Shown one piece after another: positions 1 to 8,694 of a DNA stretch of 64,000 nucleotides (the first letter of the stretch is position 1; each line of letters opens with the position of its first letter). This DNA comes from Pedobacter sp. W3I1. Lineage in GTDB: Bacteria > Bacteroidota > Bacteroidia > Sphingobacteriales > Sphingobacteriaceae. A program made the position numbers and the translations under genes. Below the pieces are notes generated by a model. The model did no database searches and was not told the DNA's origin. It was given only the letters and a program-made list of their open reading frames with translations. The stretch is from contig NZ_JAUSXN010000001.1 of assembly GCF_030816015.1 (NCBI RefSeq), positions 1,240,001 through 1,304,000 on the forward strand, written 5' to 3'.

Positions 1-1557
1 AAAATTAAAACTGTTTTTGAGCAATGGCAAAATACCAATAACGGCCAGGCACTTTTATCTAACCTGGAGAAAAACCAGGAATTAAAATCAATTTTGTTAG
101 AAGAAACACCGTGGGTACGTAATGCCGATAACGAAAACGAACGTAAAAAACGTTTAGCGGTACTTTTCGATTTAAACAGAATGACTTACGAATTGAAAAA
201 CAATTTCGAAAAGCTGGAGAAAATGCAATTTAATAACGGTGCTTTCCCCTGGTTTAATGGTATGCAGGAAGATCGCTACATTACCCAGCACATTGTTATG
301 GGGATGGGCCAGTTAAAAAAATTAAAACTGATCGACGAAAAAGCTTATCCAAATTTTAATGCAATGCTAAATAAAGCCATTATTTATTTAGATGCAGAAA
401 TTGTTAAGGATTATAAGGACGAAGTGAGGGGAAAACGTTTTGCCTACTTGCCGTTACACTACCTGTTTGCCAGAAGTTATACCAATCAAAAAAACACAAC
501 AGCAGATTTTACAAAAGCTAAAGATTTTTACCTTAAAAAGTTGGTTGCCAACTGGAAAACCTTCGATACTTACCAACTGGCACAAACAGCTTTGGTTTTA
601 AATAGAAATGGTAATAATGTGGAAGCAAAAAAGATCATGACATTGTTAAACCAAACTGCTCAGCAGCATGATGAAATGGGCATGTATTGGGCGACGAATA
701 AAGCGGGTTGGTGGTGGTACCAAAGTCCGATTGAGACACAAGCCTTATTGATTGAGGCTTTTGATGAAGTAGCGAATGATACCAAAGCTGTTGAAGAAAT
801 GAAAATCTGGCTGCTTAAAAACAAACAAACCAACGATTGGCAAACGACCAAAGCGACTGCCGCTGCTTGTTATGCATTGTTAATGAAAGGTACCGATTTA
901 TTAAGCGAAAGTAATGAGCCTGAAATTATGATCGGAAATCAAAAACTAGCCGATTTACAACAGCCAAATGCCACAAAAGAAGCAGGAACAGGCTATCAAA
1001 AGTTAACCATTGCAGGTAAAGATGTAAAACCAGAAATGGGTAAGGTACAGATTAAAAATAACAACAAAACAATTGCATGGGGAGCGCTTTATTGGCAATA
1101 TTTTGAGCAATTGGATAAAATAACCCCAGCCAATACAGGTGTTAAAATCAAAAAGCAATTGTTTATCCAAAAAAACAGCACTAAAGGAGATATTTTGACC
1201 CCATTAACTGCTACAAATATTTTAGCACCTGGCGATTTATTAAAAGTGCGTATAGAAATTTATTGTGATCGGGATATGGAGTATATTCATTTGAAAGATA
1301 TGCGATCATCATGTTTTGAACCTGTAAATGTTATCTCACGCTATAAGTATCAGGATGGGTTAGGCTATTATGAAAGCACAAAAGATGCTTCAACCAATTT
1401 CTTCATCAGTTATATGCCCAAAGGAACTTATGTATTCGAGTATCCGTTACGGGTTACACATGCCGGGAATTTTTCGAACGGAATTACCAGCTTGCAAAGC
1501 ATGTATGCGCCAGAGTTTACCACCCACTCAGCCGGGATAAGGGTAAATGTTAAATGA
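1..1557 (+). CDS. Alpha-2-macroglobulin family protein, C-terminal part
   Basis: The frame is open from the first base, so this is the last 518 residues of a larger protein and the true start lies outside the window. The visible part has a helical region rich in Trp and Gln (WWWYQSPIETQALL at about residues 235-250), which resembles the alpha/alpha-toroid thioester domain. A beta-rich tail follows (CFEPVNVIS, FFISYMPKGTYVFEYPLRV), as in the last domain of large Bacteroidota alpha-2-macroglobulins. Family members are usually periplasmic or envelope-anchored protease traps of well over 1500 residues. No thioester CxEQ motif is in the visible part; it would lie upstream if present. No gene follows closely on the same strand. 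Confidence 0.8.
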   Translation, partial: KIKTVFEQWQNTNNGQALLSNLEKNQELKSILLEETPWVRNADNENERKKRLAVLFDLNRMTYELKNNFEKLEKMQFNNGAFPWFNGMQEDRYITQHIVMGMGQLKKLKLIDEKAYPNFNAMLNKAIIYLDAEIVKDYKDEVRGKRFAYLPLHYLFARSYTNQKNTTADFTKAKDFYLKKLVANWKTFDTYQLAQTALVLNRNGNNVEAKKIMTLLNQTAQQHDEMGMYWATNKAGWWWYQSPIETQALLIEAFDEVANDTKAVEEMKIWLLKNKQTNDWQTTKATAAACYALLMKGTDLLSESNEPEIMIGNQKLADLQQPNATKEAGTGYQKLTIAGKDVKPEMGKVQIKNNNKTIAWGALYWQYFEQLDKITPANTGVKIKKQLFIQKNSTKGDILTPLTATNILAPGDLLKVRIEIYCDRDMEYIHLKDMRSSCFEPVNVISRYKYQDGLGYYESTKDASTNFFISYMPKGTYVFEYPLRVTHAGNFSNGITSLQSMYAPEFTTHSAGIRVNVK

Positions 1558-1639
1558 TCGTCACCCTGAGGGTTAATTTGTTGTATAAAAATCAATATAA
1601 ATAACAGTGGATTTTAAGGAGATAACGGTCTTGAAGTAT

Positions 1640-1734
1640 CGTCATTTCGACCGTAGTGGAGAAATCTTTTAAATTCGTTTCAATAATTTGCTTCAAGATC
1701 TCTCCATTCCGCTTTGCTTCAGTCGAGATGACGA
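1640..1734. repeat. Palindromic intergenic repeat, GTCATTTCGA family, copy 1
   Basis: The element starts CGTCATTTCGACCGTAGTGG and ends with the near reverse complement, CAGTCGAGATGACG. Inner arms GAGAAATCTT and AGATCTCTCC also pair. A close copy lies at 2564-2658 and a half copy at 39715-39780. It sits between a convergent gene pair. Confidence 0.8.
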
Positions 1735-1817
1735 CCCTTATATTGGAATCTGTCAATGGTAGCTTGTCGAAGAGTCTGTTAAATACGCTTTAAGGTGTTT
1801 CGACCTCTTAAATTACA

Positions 1818-2492
1818 TTAAGTAAGTTTAATACTCGTATAAGTTGCCCCGATAGGAATGATTTTTTCTCCAATCCAAATTTGGCTGCGGTCGAATTTGG
1901 ATATTTTGTTTTTAGCCACAATAAAAGCCCGATGACAACGGATGAAATCTGCCTTTGGCAATAGTTCAGCCAAATCGTTAATGGTAATCCTCGAGCTTAA
2001 AAGTTTATCTTTTAGTTGTATCTGGGTATAGTTGCCTGAGGCCTCAACGTAAAGAATTTCATCTAACTCCACCTTAATTTGTTCATAACCATCTTTTATA
2101 AAAATGTATTCCGTTTTTGTTTCCTGTTTCTGGTTACGCAAGTTAAAGAGCTCTTGAGCTTTGTTGCAGGCTTTTAAGAAACGCGAAAGTGAAAAGGGTT
2201 TTAACAGATAGTCGACAGCATCGAGTTCAAAACTTTGTACCGCATGTTCCGTGTAAGCAGTGGTAAAAATGACCATCGGTGGCTTACTCAAACTTTTTAA
2301 AAAGTCAATACCACTAATATCAGGCATTTTGATATCCAGAAAAATTAGGTCAACCTTGTTGTGCTGAAGGTAATGGATGGCCGCAAAAGCATCAGTAAAC
2401 GTCTGTTGCAATTCTACAAATGGAACTTTTGAGGCATGCGATTTTATAATCTCTAATGCAATCGGTTCATCATCTATAGCAATGGCAATCAT
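1818..2492 (-). CDS. LytTR-family response regulator
   Basis: Response regulator with an N-terminal receiver domain and a C-terminal LytTR DNA-binding domain. With the start at MIAIAIDDEP the acidic pocket DDEP is at residues 8-11, the likely phospho-acceptor is D53 in FLDIKMPDISG, and the conserved Lys is in YLLKPFS. The last 100 residues (YIFIKDGYEQIKVELDEILYVEASGNY and onward) fit LytTR. An in-frame ATG 13 codons upstream (ending at 2531) would give 237 residues, but it falls inside a repeat-like stretch (GATGCTTCCTTCGTCAGCAT) and adds only a polar tail, so I prefer the shorter form. It lies downstream of the histidine kinase on the same strand, as in LytS/LytT systems. The regulated genes cannot be told from sequence. 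Confidence 0.93.
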   Translation of the reverse strand: MIAIAIDDEPIALEIIKSHASKVPFVELQQTFTDAFAAIHYLQHNKVDLIFLDIKMPDISGIDFLKSLSKPPMVIFTTAYTEHAVQSFELDAVDYLLKPFSLSRFLKACNKAQELFNLRNQKQETKTEYIFIKDGYEQIKVELDEILYVEASGNYTQIQLKDKLLSSRITINDLAELLPKADFIRCHRAFIVAKNKISKFDRSQIWIGEKIIPIGATYTSIKLT

Positions 2493-2563
2493 TTTTTGGT
2501 TTTGTTCTTTGTGGTTTTTCTCTTCTGTCATGCTGACGAAGGAAGCATCTCTAGTAGCTTAAA

Positions 2564-2658
2564 GGCGATCGTCATTTCGACCGTAGTGGAGAAATCTTTT
2601 AAACTTCGGTCAAAGATTTCTCCATTACGCTGTGCTCCAGTCGAAATGACGAATCGCC
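2564..2658. repeat. Palindromic intergenic repeat, GTCATTTCGA family, copy 2
   Basis: Second copy of the repeat at 1640-1734. Outer arms GGCGATCGTCATTTCGA and TCGAAATGACGAATCGCC pair almost fully, and inner arms GGAGAAATCTTT and AAAGATTTCTCC are perfect complements. It lies in the gap between the kinase and the response regulator genes, so it would form a long hairpin in a shared transcript. Confidence 0.85.
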
Positions 2659-2716
2659 CAAATTTATCAATATAAATTATTTACTCGTTTATTTGATTTC
2701 TGAAAGATACGTATCA

Positions 2717-4255
2717 CTAATCCAATTGCAAAGTTAAATGAACAAAAAACTCATTGGCACTTTCGCGGATAATTAACTCGTGTTTTCCATAATAAAGCAA
2801 TGACAAACGTTGTTTAACATTTTCAAGTCCGATGCCGCTTTTTAATTTTTCCGGATCGTTATCTGCCTTAATGTAAATGCTATTGCTTACATCAAAATAC
2901 AAAGTTTTTTCTTTGGTTTGCAAGGTAATTTTAATGTACGAAGGCTGTTGCAGGCTGATACCATGTTTAAATGCATTTTCGATAAATGGAATCAACAGCA
3001 TCGGCGTAATCTGCAGGTTATTCAACTGTTCTTCAATGTGTGTATCGATCCTGATATCCGCCGAACGTGAGGTGCGGAGCTTTTGTAAATCGATATAATT
3101 ATTCAGGTATTCTACCTCGCGGGTTAGCGAAATTTTGTCCTGCGTATTTTCATGAAGCATAAAACGCATCATATCGCCCAGTTTCTGAATACCCTCACCA
3201 GTCCTTTCTGCATTTTCCTGCAAAGCTGTTCCAAATAGTGTATTTAAAGCATTGAACAAGAAGTGTGGATTGATCTGCGATTTTAAGAAATTCAGGTTCG
3301 CGTCCGATTTACCCAACTCCGTTTTAAGCATCTGGATTTCGCTGAGTTTTTCAAATTTATGCTTGTAAACATACCAGGCAGATGGCGTAGTAATACAGAT
3401 TAAACATATTGCATTTAAAATTAAGGTTACTGGTATAACTTCGCCATTGCGCATAAAGGGGATAAGGATAACTAGCAATAAGAGCGAAATGATAATGGTT
3501 AAACCTACATTCCCCCAAAAATATCGGCCGAAACCTTTAAAATTCTTTCTGAGGTTTGGAATGATGTAGTAAATAGCACAGAAAGCAAAGAAAATATTTA
3601 CGGGTGGTACAAGTAACCAAACGATCAGTAATTCGTAATCAATTTTTAAAGAAAGTACCGCTGCGAATACCATGAGCGAAATCAGCCAGATTTTAGTTGA
3701 GATAAAAATTTCTGGAATGATGTTGTTATTGTATTGCTTTAAAAAGGGAATTCTTTTGAGTAGTTCTAAACCCCGCTCATTAAAATATGAGTAGGCATTA
3801 AAGAGTAAATAGAGGAAAAATATATAGGTAAATGCCTCACCAAAAAAAAATCCATAAGCGTTATCAATATCATCATATTCTAATAATCGGTAAGCTTGAG
3901 AATAAGTGTTGAAAACCATCCAGGCAACAACGGAAAACGAGGTAACTAAAATGGTAAGAATAAGATTAAGTGCAATATTTTTTTTATTTGCCAGTTGTGG
4001 CATGAAGCAAAAATTGAACAATAAAAAACTGATATACAAAATGCTGATCTTAAATAATTCGGGGACAAAGAAATTTGATATGACACTATAATCAATTTGG
4101 CTTTCTTCAAAATGATAAGAATTGCCCCTGCTATAAACGGTAGATGAGCAAATGCTGATCAAGGCCAGGATATATAGCGTTGTGGAGATCCAAAACTCAA
4201 GCTGGTTGATATTTTTGGTTTTTATAGCGGATGGGTTACCTGAAAGAATTACCAT
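2717..4255 (-). CDS. LytS-like membrane sensor histidine kinase
   Basis: Histidine kinase of the HisKA_7TM-like/His_kinase (LytS, YehU) type, 512 residues from the ATG at 4255. An upstream TTG would add seven residues (WHKKNN region) and is less likely. The N-terminal 300 residues hold several hydrophobic segments, for example FKISILYISFLLFNFCF and IIISLLLLVILIPF, so it is a multi-pass inner-membrane protein. The phospho-acceptor is H331 in QINPHFLFNALN. The ATP-binding part shows PFIENAFKHG (N box) and SGIGLENVKQRL (G box). It should phosphorylate the response regulator encoded about 220 bases downstream, with a palindromic repeat between the two. The signal is unknown. Confidence 0.93.
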   Translation of the reverse strand: MVILSGNPSAIKTKNINQLEFWISTTLYILALISICSSTVYSRGNSYHFEESQIDYSVISNFFVPELFKISILYISFLLFNFCFMPQLANKKNIALNLILTILVTSFSVVAWMVFNTYSQAYRLLEYDDIDNAYGFFFGEAFTYIFFLYLLFNAYSYFNERGLELLKRIPFLKQYNNNIIPEIFISTKIWLISLMVFAAVLSLKIDYELLIVWLLVPPVNIFFAFCAIYYIIPNLRKNFKGFGRYFWGNVGLTIIISLLLLVILIPFMRNGEVIPVTLILNAICLICITTPSAWYVYKHKFEKLSEIQMLKTELGKSDANLNFLKSQINPHFLFNALNTLFGTALQENAERTGEGIQKLGDMMRFMLHENTQDKISLTREVEYLNNYIDLQKLRTSRSADIRIDTHIEEQLNNLQITPMLLIPFIENAFKHGISLQQPSYIKITLQTKEKTLYFDVSNSIYIKADNDPEKLKSGIGLENVKQRLSLLYYGKHELIIRESANEFFVHLTLQLD

Positions 4256-4276
4256 ATTGTTTTTTTTATGCCACAA

Positions 4277-4611
4277 TTTTACAAAGAGTATTTACATCAA
4301 TATTTAAAATGTGATGGATGGGCTTAAAAATGTGATGAATGAATAAGGTTTTAAGGATTATTTGATTTTAAGATCGGGTTTTTCGTTCGTTGTGCAGTCG
4401 GATGTTACCATCTGACTGATCGCTGGATTGATACTCGAATGAATAATTACTATTAGTGGCTGATAGAAATATCTGACACCACATCCAACACCATGATAAA
4501 AACGACGATCTGCAAAATATTAAGCATAAAGCTAAACAGTTTATTAACTTTGCTTTTGCATTCACTCACTCCATAATTAAATATTCACTCATTCAAAATT
4601 CAATAATTTAT
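4277..4611. other. Gene-free gap with two kinds of repeat
   Basis: No convincing gene in 335 bases. It holds a 100-base repeat at 4391-4490, whose second copy is near 61257-61360, and a low-complexity ATTCA-rich stretch at about 4556-4605. A 65-codon open frame on the minus strand is explained by the repeat and has no protein character. Confidence 0.6.
4391..4490. repeat. Hundred-base repeat with CAGATGTTACCATCTG-type hairpins, copy A
   Basis: It begins with the hairpin GTCGGATGTTACCATCTGAC (4397-4416) and ends with a decayed second hairpin and GACACCACATCC (about 4456-4490). The order and spacing match the copy at 61257-61360, where both hairpins are nearly perfect. Confidence 0.7.
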
Positions 4612-4959
4612 ATGACCGTTTACGGAATTCCAAATTGCAATACAGTTAAAAAGTCGCTCGATTGGTTAAAAGCACATCAGGTTGATTTTGAATTTCACGA
4701 TTTCAAGAAAAAAGGCATTACGGCAGAAAAGTTAAACGAGTGGTGTAATACCTTTGGTTGGGAAACGGTATTAAACCGCAAAGGTTTAACCTGGAAAAAA
4801 CTAACTAAAGAAGAGCAGGCTAAAATTGATAACCAGGATTTGGCAATCGCTTATTTAAAAGAAAATACGAGTGCAATAAAACGCCCGATTATTGAGCAAA
4901 ACAGTAAAGCCATATTAATTGGATTTGATGATGAAAATTATTTAAAAACACTAATCTAA
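4612..4959 (+). CDS. Spx/ArsC (YffB-like) family protein
   Basis: Small thioredoxin-fold protein of 115 residues. It starts MTVYGIPNCNTVKKSLDWL, with one Cys at position 9 followed by xxVKK, the pattern of the YffB branch of the ArsC/Spx family. The family's Arg is in IKRPIIEQ near residue 90. Typical members are 110-120 residues and cytosolic. They may act as glutathione-dependent reductases, but the role of this branch is not well settled. The classical CxxC pair is absent. It is followed closely by an unrelated secreted protein that has its own promoter-like box. Confidence 0.85.
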   Translation: MTVYGIPNCNTVKKSLDWLKAHQVDFEFHDFKKKGITAEKLNEWCNTFGWETVLNRKGLTWKKLTKEEQAKIDNQDLAIAYLKENTSAIKRPIIEQNSKAILIGFDDENYLKTLI

Positions 4960-5016
4960 TTCAATTGTTCTAATGTTAAAGTTTGTTAAATGCAGCTTTT
5001 AAATGTCGAACTAAGT

Positions 5017-5024
5017 TACTTTTG
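5017..5024 (+). promoter_or_regulatory. TAnnTTTG promoter box next to a start codon
   Basis: TACTTTTG ends three bases before the ATG at 5028. In Bacteroidota this -7 box places the transcription start a few bases downstream, here at or next to the start codon. No clear -33 box was seen. Confidence 0.5.
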
Positions 5025-5027
5025 AGT

Positions 5028-5768
5028 ATGTACAAACTGATCATTTTTCTATTGCTTGCTTTGCCAATTGGCGTTTTCGCACAAACGGTAACTACAGGTA
5101 CGGTTTTCGATTACTCGAAAAAAACGCTTTCTCTTCCTGGTGTTAGTATCAGAAACCTGAACAGTAAAAAATCAACCAGTACAAATAAAGAAGGAAAGTA
5201 TACCATTAATGCCAATATTGGCGATCTTTTAGAGTTTTCTGCCGTAGGCTACCATACCGATACACTTTACTTAACCAACCTGTTAAATAGAACAATATAT
5301 CTTCCGGTTAAATCGAACAGTTTAAAAGATGTAAATATTACAGCAGTACGGATGAATAGTCAGGTTACAGATGCGAAAGATCCATTGGCTGAAAAATACA
5401 CGCTATTGAGTACAGGCGGAAACCTAAACCGTAAACGTATGACTGATAAGGTTGGTGGTTTAAATCTAAATCTGGGTTATGGTAAATATAAAAGACAACA
5501 ACGTAAAGAAGCCGATTTAGAAGAAAAAGAGATGTATCTCGAAGAGATTGACGAAAACTTTACTGCAAAGGCCATTACGGATATGACTAAGTTAGAGGGC
5601 GAAGAACTTAAAAACTTCATGATTATTTATCGCCCTTCGGTGGAGGCCGTAAAGGCAGAAAGGCCATACCGTTATGCTTATTATATCTCCCGTGCCTTTG
5701 TAGCATGGAAAAAATTAACGCCGCAAGAAAGAAAACTACAGGATCTACCCAAGTTAAAAGCGAATTAA
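5028..5768 (+). CDS. Secreted protein with carboxypeptidase-regulatory-like domain
   Basis: Start chosen at ATG 5028, which puts a clean signal peptide (MYKLIIFLLLALPIGVFA, then QT) at the N-terminus; the upstream in-frame TTG has no such logic. 246 residues. After the signal peptide, residues 20-100 match the CarboxypepD_reg-like beta-sandwich (GTVFDYSKKTLSLPGVSIRN, TSTNKEGKYTI, LEFSAVGYHTDT, VNITAV). The rest is a charged region (residues 115-246) with no motif I recognise. Such proteins are common in the Bacteroidota envelope and this domain is shared with SusC-type receptors, but no barrel follows here. Function unknown. A hairpin terminator follows at 5819. Confidence 0.75.
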   Translation: MYKLIIFLLLALPIGVFAQTVTTGTVFDYSKKTLSLPGVSIRNLNSKKSTSTNKEGKYTINANIGDLLEFSAVGYHTDTLYLTNLLNRTIYLPVKSNSLKDVNITAVRMNSQVTDAKDPLAEKYTLLSTGGNLNRKRMTDKVGGLNLNLGYGKYKRQQRKEADLEEKEMYLEEIDENFTAKAITDMTKLEGEELKNFMIIYRPSVEAVKAERPYRYAYYISRAFVAWKKLTPQERKLQDLPKLKAN

Positions 5769-5818
5769 TACACGATAACTACTACCGGTAGCATTATAAC
5801 CATTATTGGTAACATTAT

Positions 5819-5851
5819 AACCACATATAAATCTATATGTGGTTATTTTTT
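5819..5851 (+). terminator. Rho-independent terminator
   Basis: Perfect 11-bp stem AACCACATATA / TATATGTGGTT with a 4-base loop (AATC), followed by ATTTTTTAT. It closes the carboxypeptidase-regulatory-like gene. Confidence 0.8.
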
Positions 5852-5885
5852 ATATTTACCGCCTGATTACAACCTTATTATTATC

Positions 5886-7871
5886 ATGAAATTGACTAAA
5901 CTAATAACTTTTTGTTTGGTTTGTTGCGTTTTTGCCTTTTCTGCATCAGCCCAACAAACTACAACGTCCGCGCCAGCTACCAATTATAACCCTGCTGAAG
6001 CCTTTGGACCACTATTTTATACACAAAACGGGAATGAATTCCGCTCCGCAATTGGCGCACCAGGGCCAAAATATTGGCAAAATCGCGTCGATTATAACAT
6101 TACAGCTAGTCTCGACGAGACAAAAGACATGGTTACTGGTACTGTTACCATTACGTATAAAAATAACAGTCCCGATAAATTACCTTATTTATGGCTGCAA
6201 TTAGATCAGAATACCTTTAAAGAAACCTCACGTGGCTATGCTATTACGCCGGCCCGCAGTCGTTACGGTGCTCAGGGTGAAAAATTTGATGGAGGTTATA
6301 AAATCCAGAATATCAGTGTTTCGCAAAAAGCTGCACCAGTAAAATTTACTTCTTTGGTAGAAGATACACGTATGCAGATCCGTTTAGACCAACCAATGGC
6401 AGCCAATGGCGATATGGTAACGGTTAAAATGGATTATTCTTTTGTTATACCAAAAGAGGGATCGGACAGAACAGGACATTTAACTACAAAAAATGGTGAA
6501 ATTTTTGCCATTGCACAGTGGTTTCCACGCATGTGTGTGTATGATGATGTAATTGGATGGAATACTTTGCCTTACTGGGGTGGTGGTGAATTTTATTGCG
6601 AGTATGGCGATATTAATTTTGCCATTACTGCGCCAGCAAGCCACATAGTAATGGGATCAGGTGAATTATTAAACCCCGTAGAAGTTTTTACACCAGAACA
6701 ATTACAAAGATGGAATGCGGCTAAAACCAGCGACGCTACCGTTCATATCCGTACCGAAGCAGAGGTTACCAATCCTAAATCTCGTCCGGCTAAAGATAAG
6801 CTAACCTGGAAATTTAAAATCTTAAATGCACGTGATGCTGCCTGGGCTTCATCTAAATCTTTTGTGTTAGATGCAGCAAAAATTAATTTGCCAAGTGGTA
6901 AAAAAGCTTTGGCAGTTTCTGCACAACCAGTAGAAAGCAATGGTGAAGATGCCTATGGCCGTGGGGTAGAATATGTAAAATCTACAATCGAACATTATTC
7001 TACAAAATGGTTCGAATATCCATATCCAATGGCCGTTAACGTGGCCACAAATATTGGTGGTATGGAATATCCTGGTATTGTGTTTTGTGGATGGAAAGCT
7101 AAAAAAGCAGCTGCATGGGGCGTAATTGATCACGAATTTGGTCATACTTGGTTCCCAATGATTGTGGGTTCTAACGAGCGTAAATATGGCTGGATGGATG
7201 AAGGCTTTAATACTTTTATCAATGGCATTTCTAAAAGTAGTTTTAATAAAGGCGAATACGCTGCTCCACCAATTGATATGAACAAGGTTGGGAAAACAAC
7301 GATCGGAAATCCTGTTTTTGAAAATATAATGTTAATGCCTGATGGTATGACAGAACGGAATATAGGTGTGAATTTATATTTTAAACCAGGGATGGGATTA
7401 GACCTGTTGAGAAATCAGATTTTAGGTGAAGACCGTTTTGACTACGCTTTCCGTCAATACATTAAAAACTGGGCATTTAAACATCCAACACCTTTCGATT
7501 TCTTCCGTTCGATGGAGAATGGTGCGGGTGAAGATTTAGCTTGGTTCTGGAGAAGCTGGTGGTTAAACAACTGGAAAATGGATCAGGGTATTGCTGGTGT
7601 TGAAGCCGTTAAGCAAGACGATAAATTGGTGGGTTACGCGATTAAAGTTGTAAACCTCGAAAAAATGCCAATGCCAATTATCCTGCAGGTTAAAACCAAA
7701 AGCGGTAAAACGGATATCGTAAAAATCCCGGTTGATGTTTGGATGAAAAATACCAGCTGGCTGGTGCGTTATCCAACAACTGAAGAAATCGAATCGGTTA
7801 CTTTAGATCCGAATAAGGTATTACCAGATTCGAATCCGGATAACAATACCTGGACAGCCACAGGTAACTAG
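5886..7871 (+). CDS. M1 family zinc metallopeptidase
   Basis: Secreted aminopeptidase-type zinc protease of 661 residues. A signal peptide ([18 protein letters not shown]) covers residues 5-23. The N-terminal beta domain is at about 65-270. The catalytic part has the exopeptidase-like GGMEYPG loop near residue 395, the zinc motif HEFGH at 416-420 and the third zinc ligand E439 in [10 protein letters not shown], which gives the exact HExxH-x18-E spacing of family M1. The C-terminal part follows at 500-661. M1 enzymes trim N-terminal residues from peptides; this one would act in the periplasm or outside the cell. It is a single gene between two terminators. Confidence 0.95.
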   Translation: MKLTKLITFCLVCCVFAFSASAQQTTTSAPATNYNPAEAFGPLFYTQNGNEFRSAIGAPGPKYWQNRVDYNITASLDETKDMVTGTVTITYKNNSPDKLPYLWLQLDQNTFKETSRGYAITPARSRYGAQGEKFDGGYKIQNISVSQKAAPVKFTSLVEDTRMQIRLDQPMAANGDMVTVKMDYSFVIPKEGSDRTGHLTTKNGEIFAIAQWFPRMCVYDDVIGWNTLPYWGGGEFYCEYGDINFAITAPASHIVMGSGELLNPVEVFTPEQLQRWNAAKTSDATVHIRTEAEVTNPKSRPAKDKLTWKFKILNARDAAWASSKSFVLDAAKINLPSGKKALAVSAQPVESNGEDAYGRGVEYVKSTIEHYSTKWFEYPYPMAVNVATNIGGMEYPGIVFCGWKAKKAAAWGVIDHEFGHTWFPMIVGSNERKYGWMDEGFNTFINGISKSSFNKGEYAAPPIDMNKVGKTTIGNPVFENIMLMPDGMTERNIGVNLYFKPGMGLDLLRNQILGEDRFDYAFRQYIKNWAFKHPTPFDFFRSMENGAGEDLAWFWRSWWLNNWKMDQGIAGVEAVKQDDKLVGYAIKVVNLEKMPMPIILQVKTKSGKTDIVKIPVDVWMKNTSWLVRYPTTEEIESVTLDPNKVLPDSNPDNNTWTATGN

Positions 7872-7896
7872 TTCAGCCTGAACATCATAATTATAG

Positions 7897-7928
7897 CCTC
7901 CTGATTTTAAAAGATCAGGAGGTTTTTT
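7897..7928 (+). terminator. Rho-independent terminator
   Basis: Stem CCTCCTGATT / GATCAGGAGG with a short AT loop, then six T. It ends the M1 peptidase transcript. Confidence 0.85.
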
Positions 7929-7994
7929 ATTGCAAACAACCGACGGTTTACTATTTCTTATCGAATAATTTAGCACCCGTTAATTTTATAGCAA

Positions 7995-8402
7995 ATGGAA
8001 AAACCTAATTTAGAAATCAATAATCCAGAAGGTATATACGATCCCCGTCCACATGGATATTCTCACTTAGCTTCAGTTCCGGCCGAAAGCCTGCTGGTAT
8101 TTGTTGCTGGTCAGGGCGGCAGTAGGATGGATGGTGTACTTAGTGCCGATTTTCGAACACAGGTAGTTATTGTATTTGAAAATATCGCTTTAGCCTTAAA
8201 AAGTAAGAATTTAGTTATGGCCAATATTGCAAGGCTCACTACATTGGTGGTCGATTATGATGAAGAGAAACATCAGATCTTAATAGAAGAGTCTGCTAAA
8301 ATATGGCCTGATCAGAAATTTCCGGTAAACACGCTTATTCCGGTACAAAGGCTGGCTTTAAATGGTATGCTGATCGAAATTGATGCTACGGCTATTGGCT
8401 AA
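7995..8402 (+). CDS. RidA family enamine/imine deaminase-like protein
   Basis: 135 residues, the usual length for the RidA/YjgF/UK114 family. These trimeric cytosolic enzymes hydrolyse reactive enamine and imine intermediates from PLP enzymes. The family's central GQ loop is present (VFVAGQGG, residues 36-43), as is the C-terminal strand with the Arg that binds the carboxylate, R119 in PVQRLALNGMLIEIDATA. The usual R in YTRN is not obvious in the middle region, so it may belong to a branch other than RidA itself. It is a single gene; the IS110-family element follows. Confidence 0.85.
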   Translation: MEKPNLEINNPEGIYDPRPHGYSHLASVPAESLLVFVAGQGGSRMDGVLSADFRTQVVIVFENIALALKSKNLVMANIARLTTLVVDYDEEKHQILIEESAKIWPDQKFPVNTLIPVQRLALNGMLIEIDATAIG

Positions 8403-8694
8403 TTTATAAACTGATGTTGTGTATTTTTGGAAATGAAGGGTTCCGTTCTCCTGGAGGTTTTCAGTCCCGCTCATATCTTTACCTTTATAATAAAAATAAT
8501 CAAAAGAGGGAGAAAAACTTGTAGTCCCGCTAGACACGAGAATTCATCGATGTCGATGTAAAAGGATAACCCTCCCTTTTTTATTTCTTAAAGTTTGAAC
8601 AGTACCTATTGACCATTTCGCTGTATTTGGATCATCTATATCATGAGCAAAAACTAAGAGAGATTATTGATTATTCTATCTAAATAATAAAGGT
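8403..8694. other. Gap before the transposase: structured non-coding DNA
   Basis: No gene seen. AGTCCCGCT occurs twice (about 8465 and 8523). AAAAGAGGGAG near 8503 can pair with CTCCCTTTTTT near 8571 around a loop of about 60 bases, a terminator-like or structured-RNA arrangement. ACAGTACCT at 8599-8607 is repeated at 9871-9879 on the other side of the transposase and may mark the left edge of the IS. The stretch 8608-8694 would then be the left non-coding end. Confidence 0.5.

Noticed and set aside
4368..4565. Minus-strand open frame of 65 codons
   Set aside because: It lies inside the 100-base repeat and low-complexity DNA and has no protein-like pattern.
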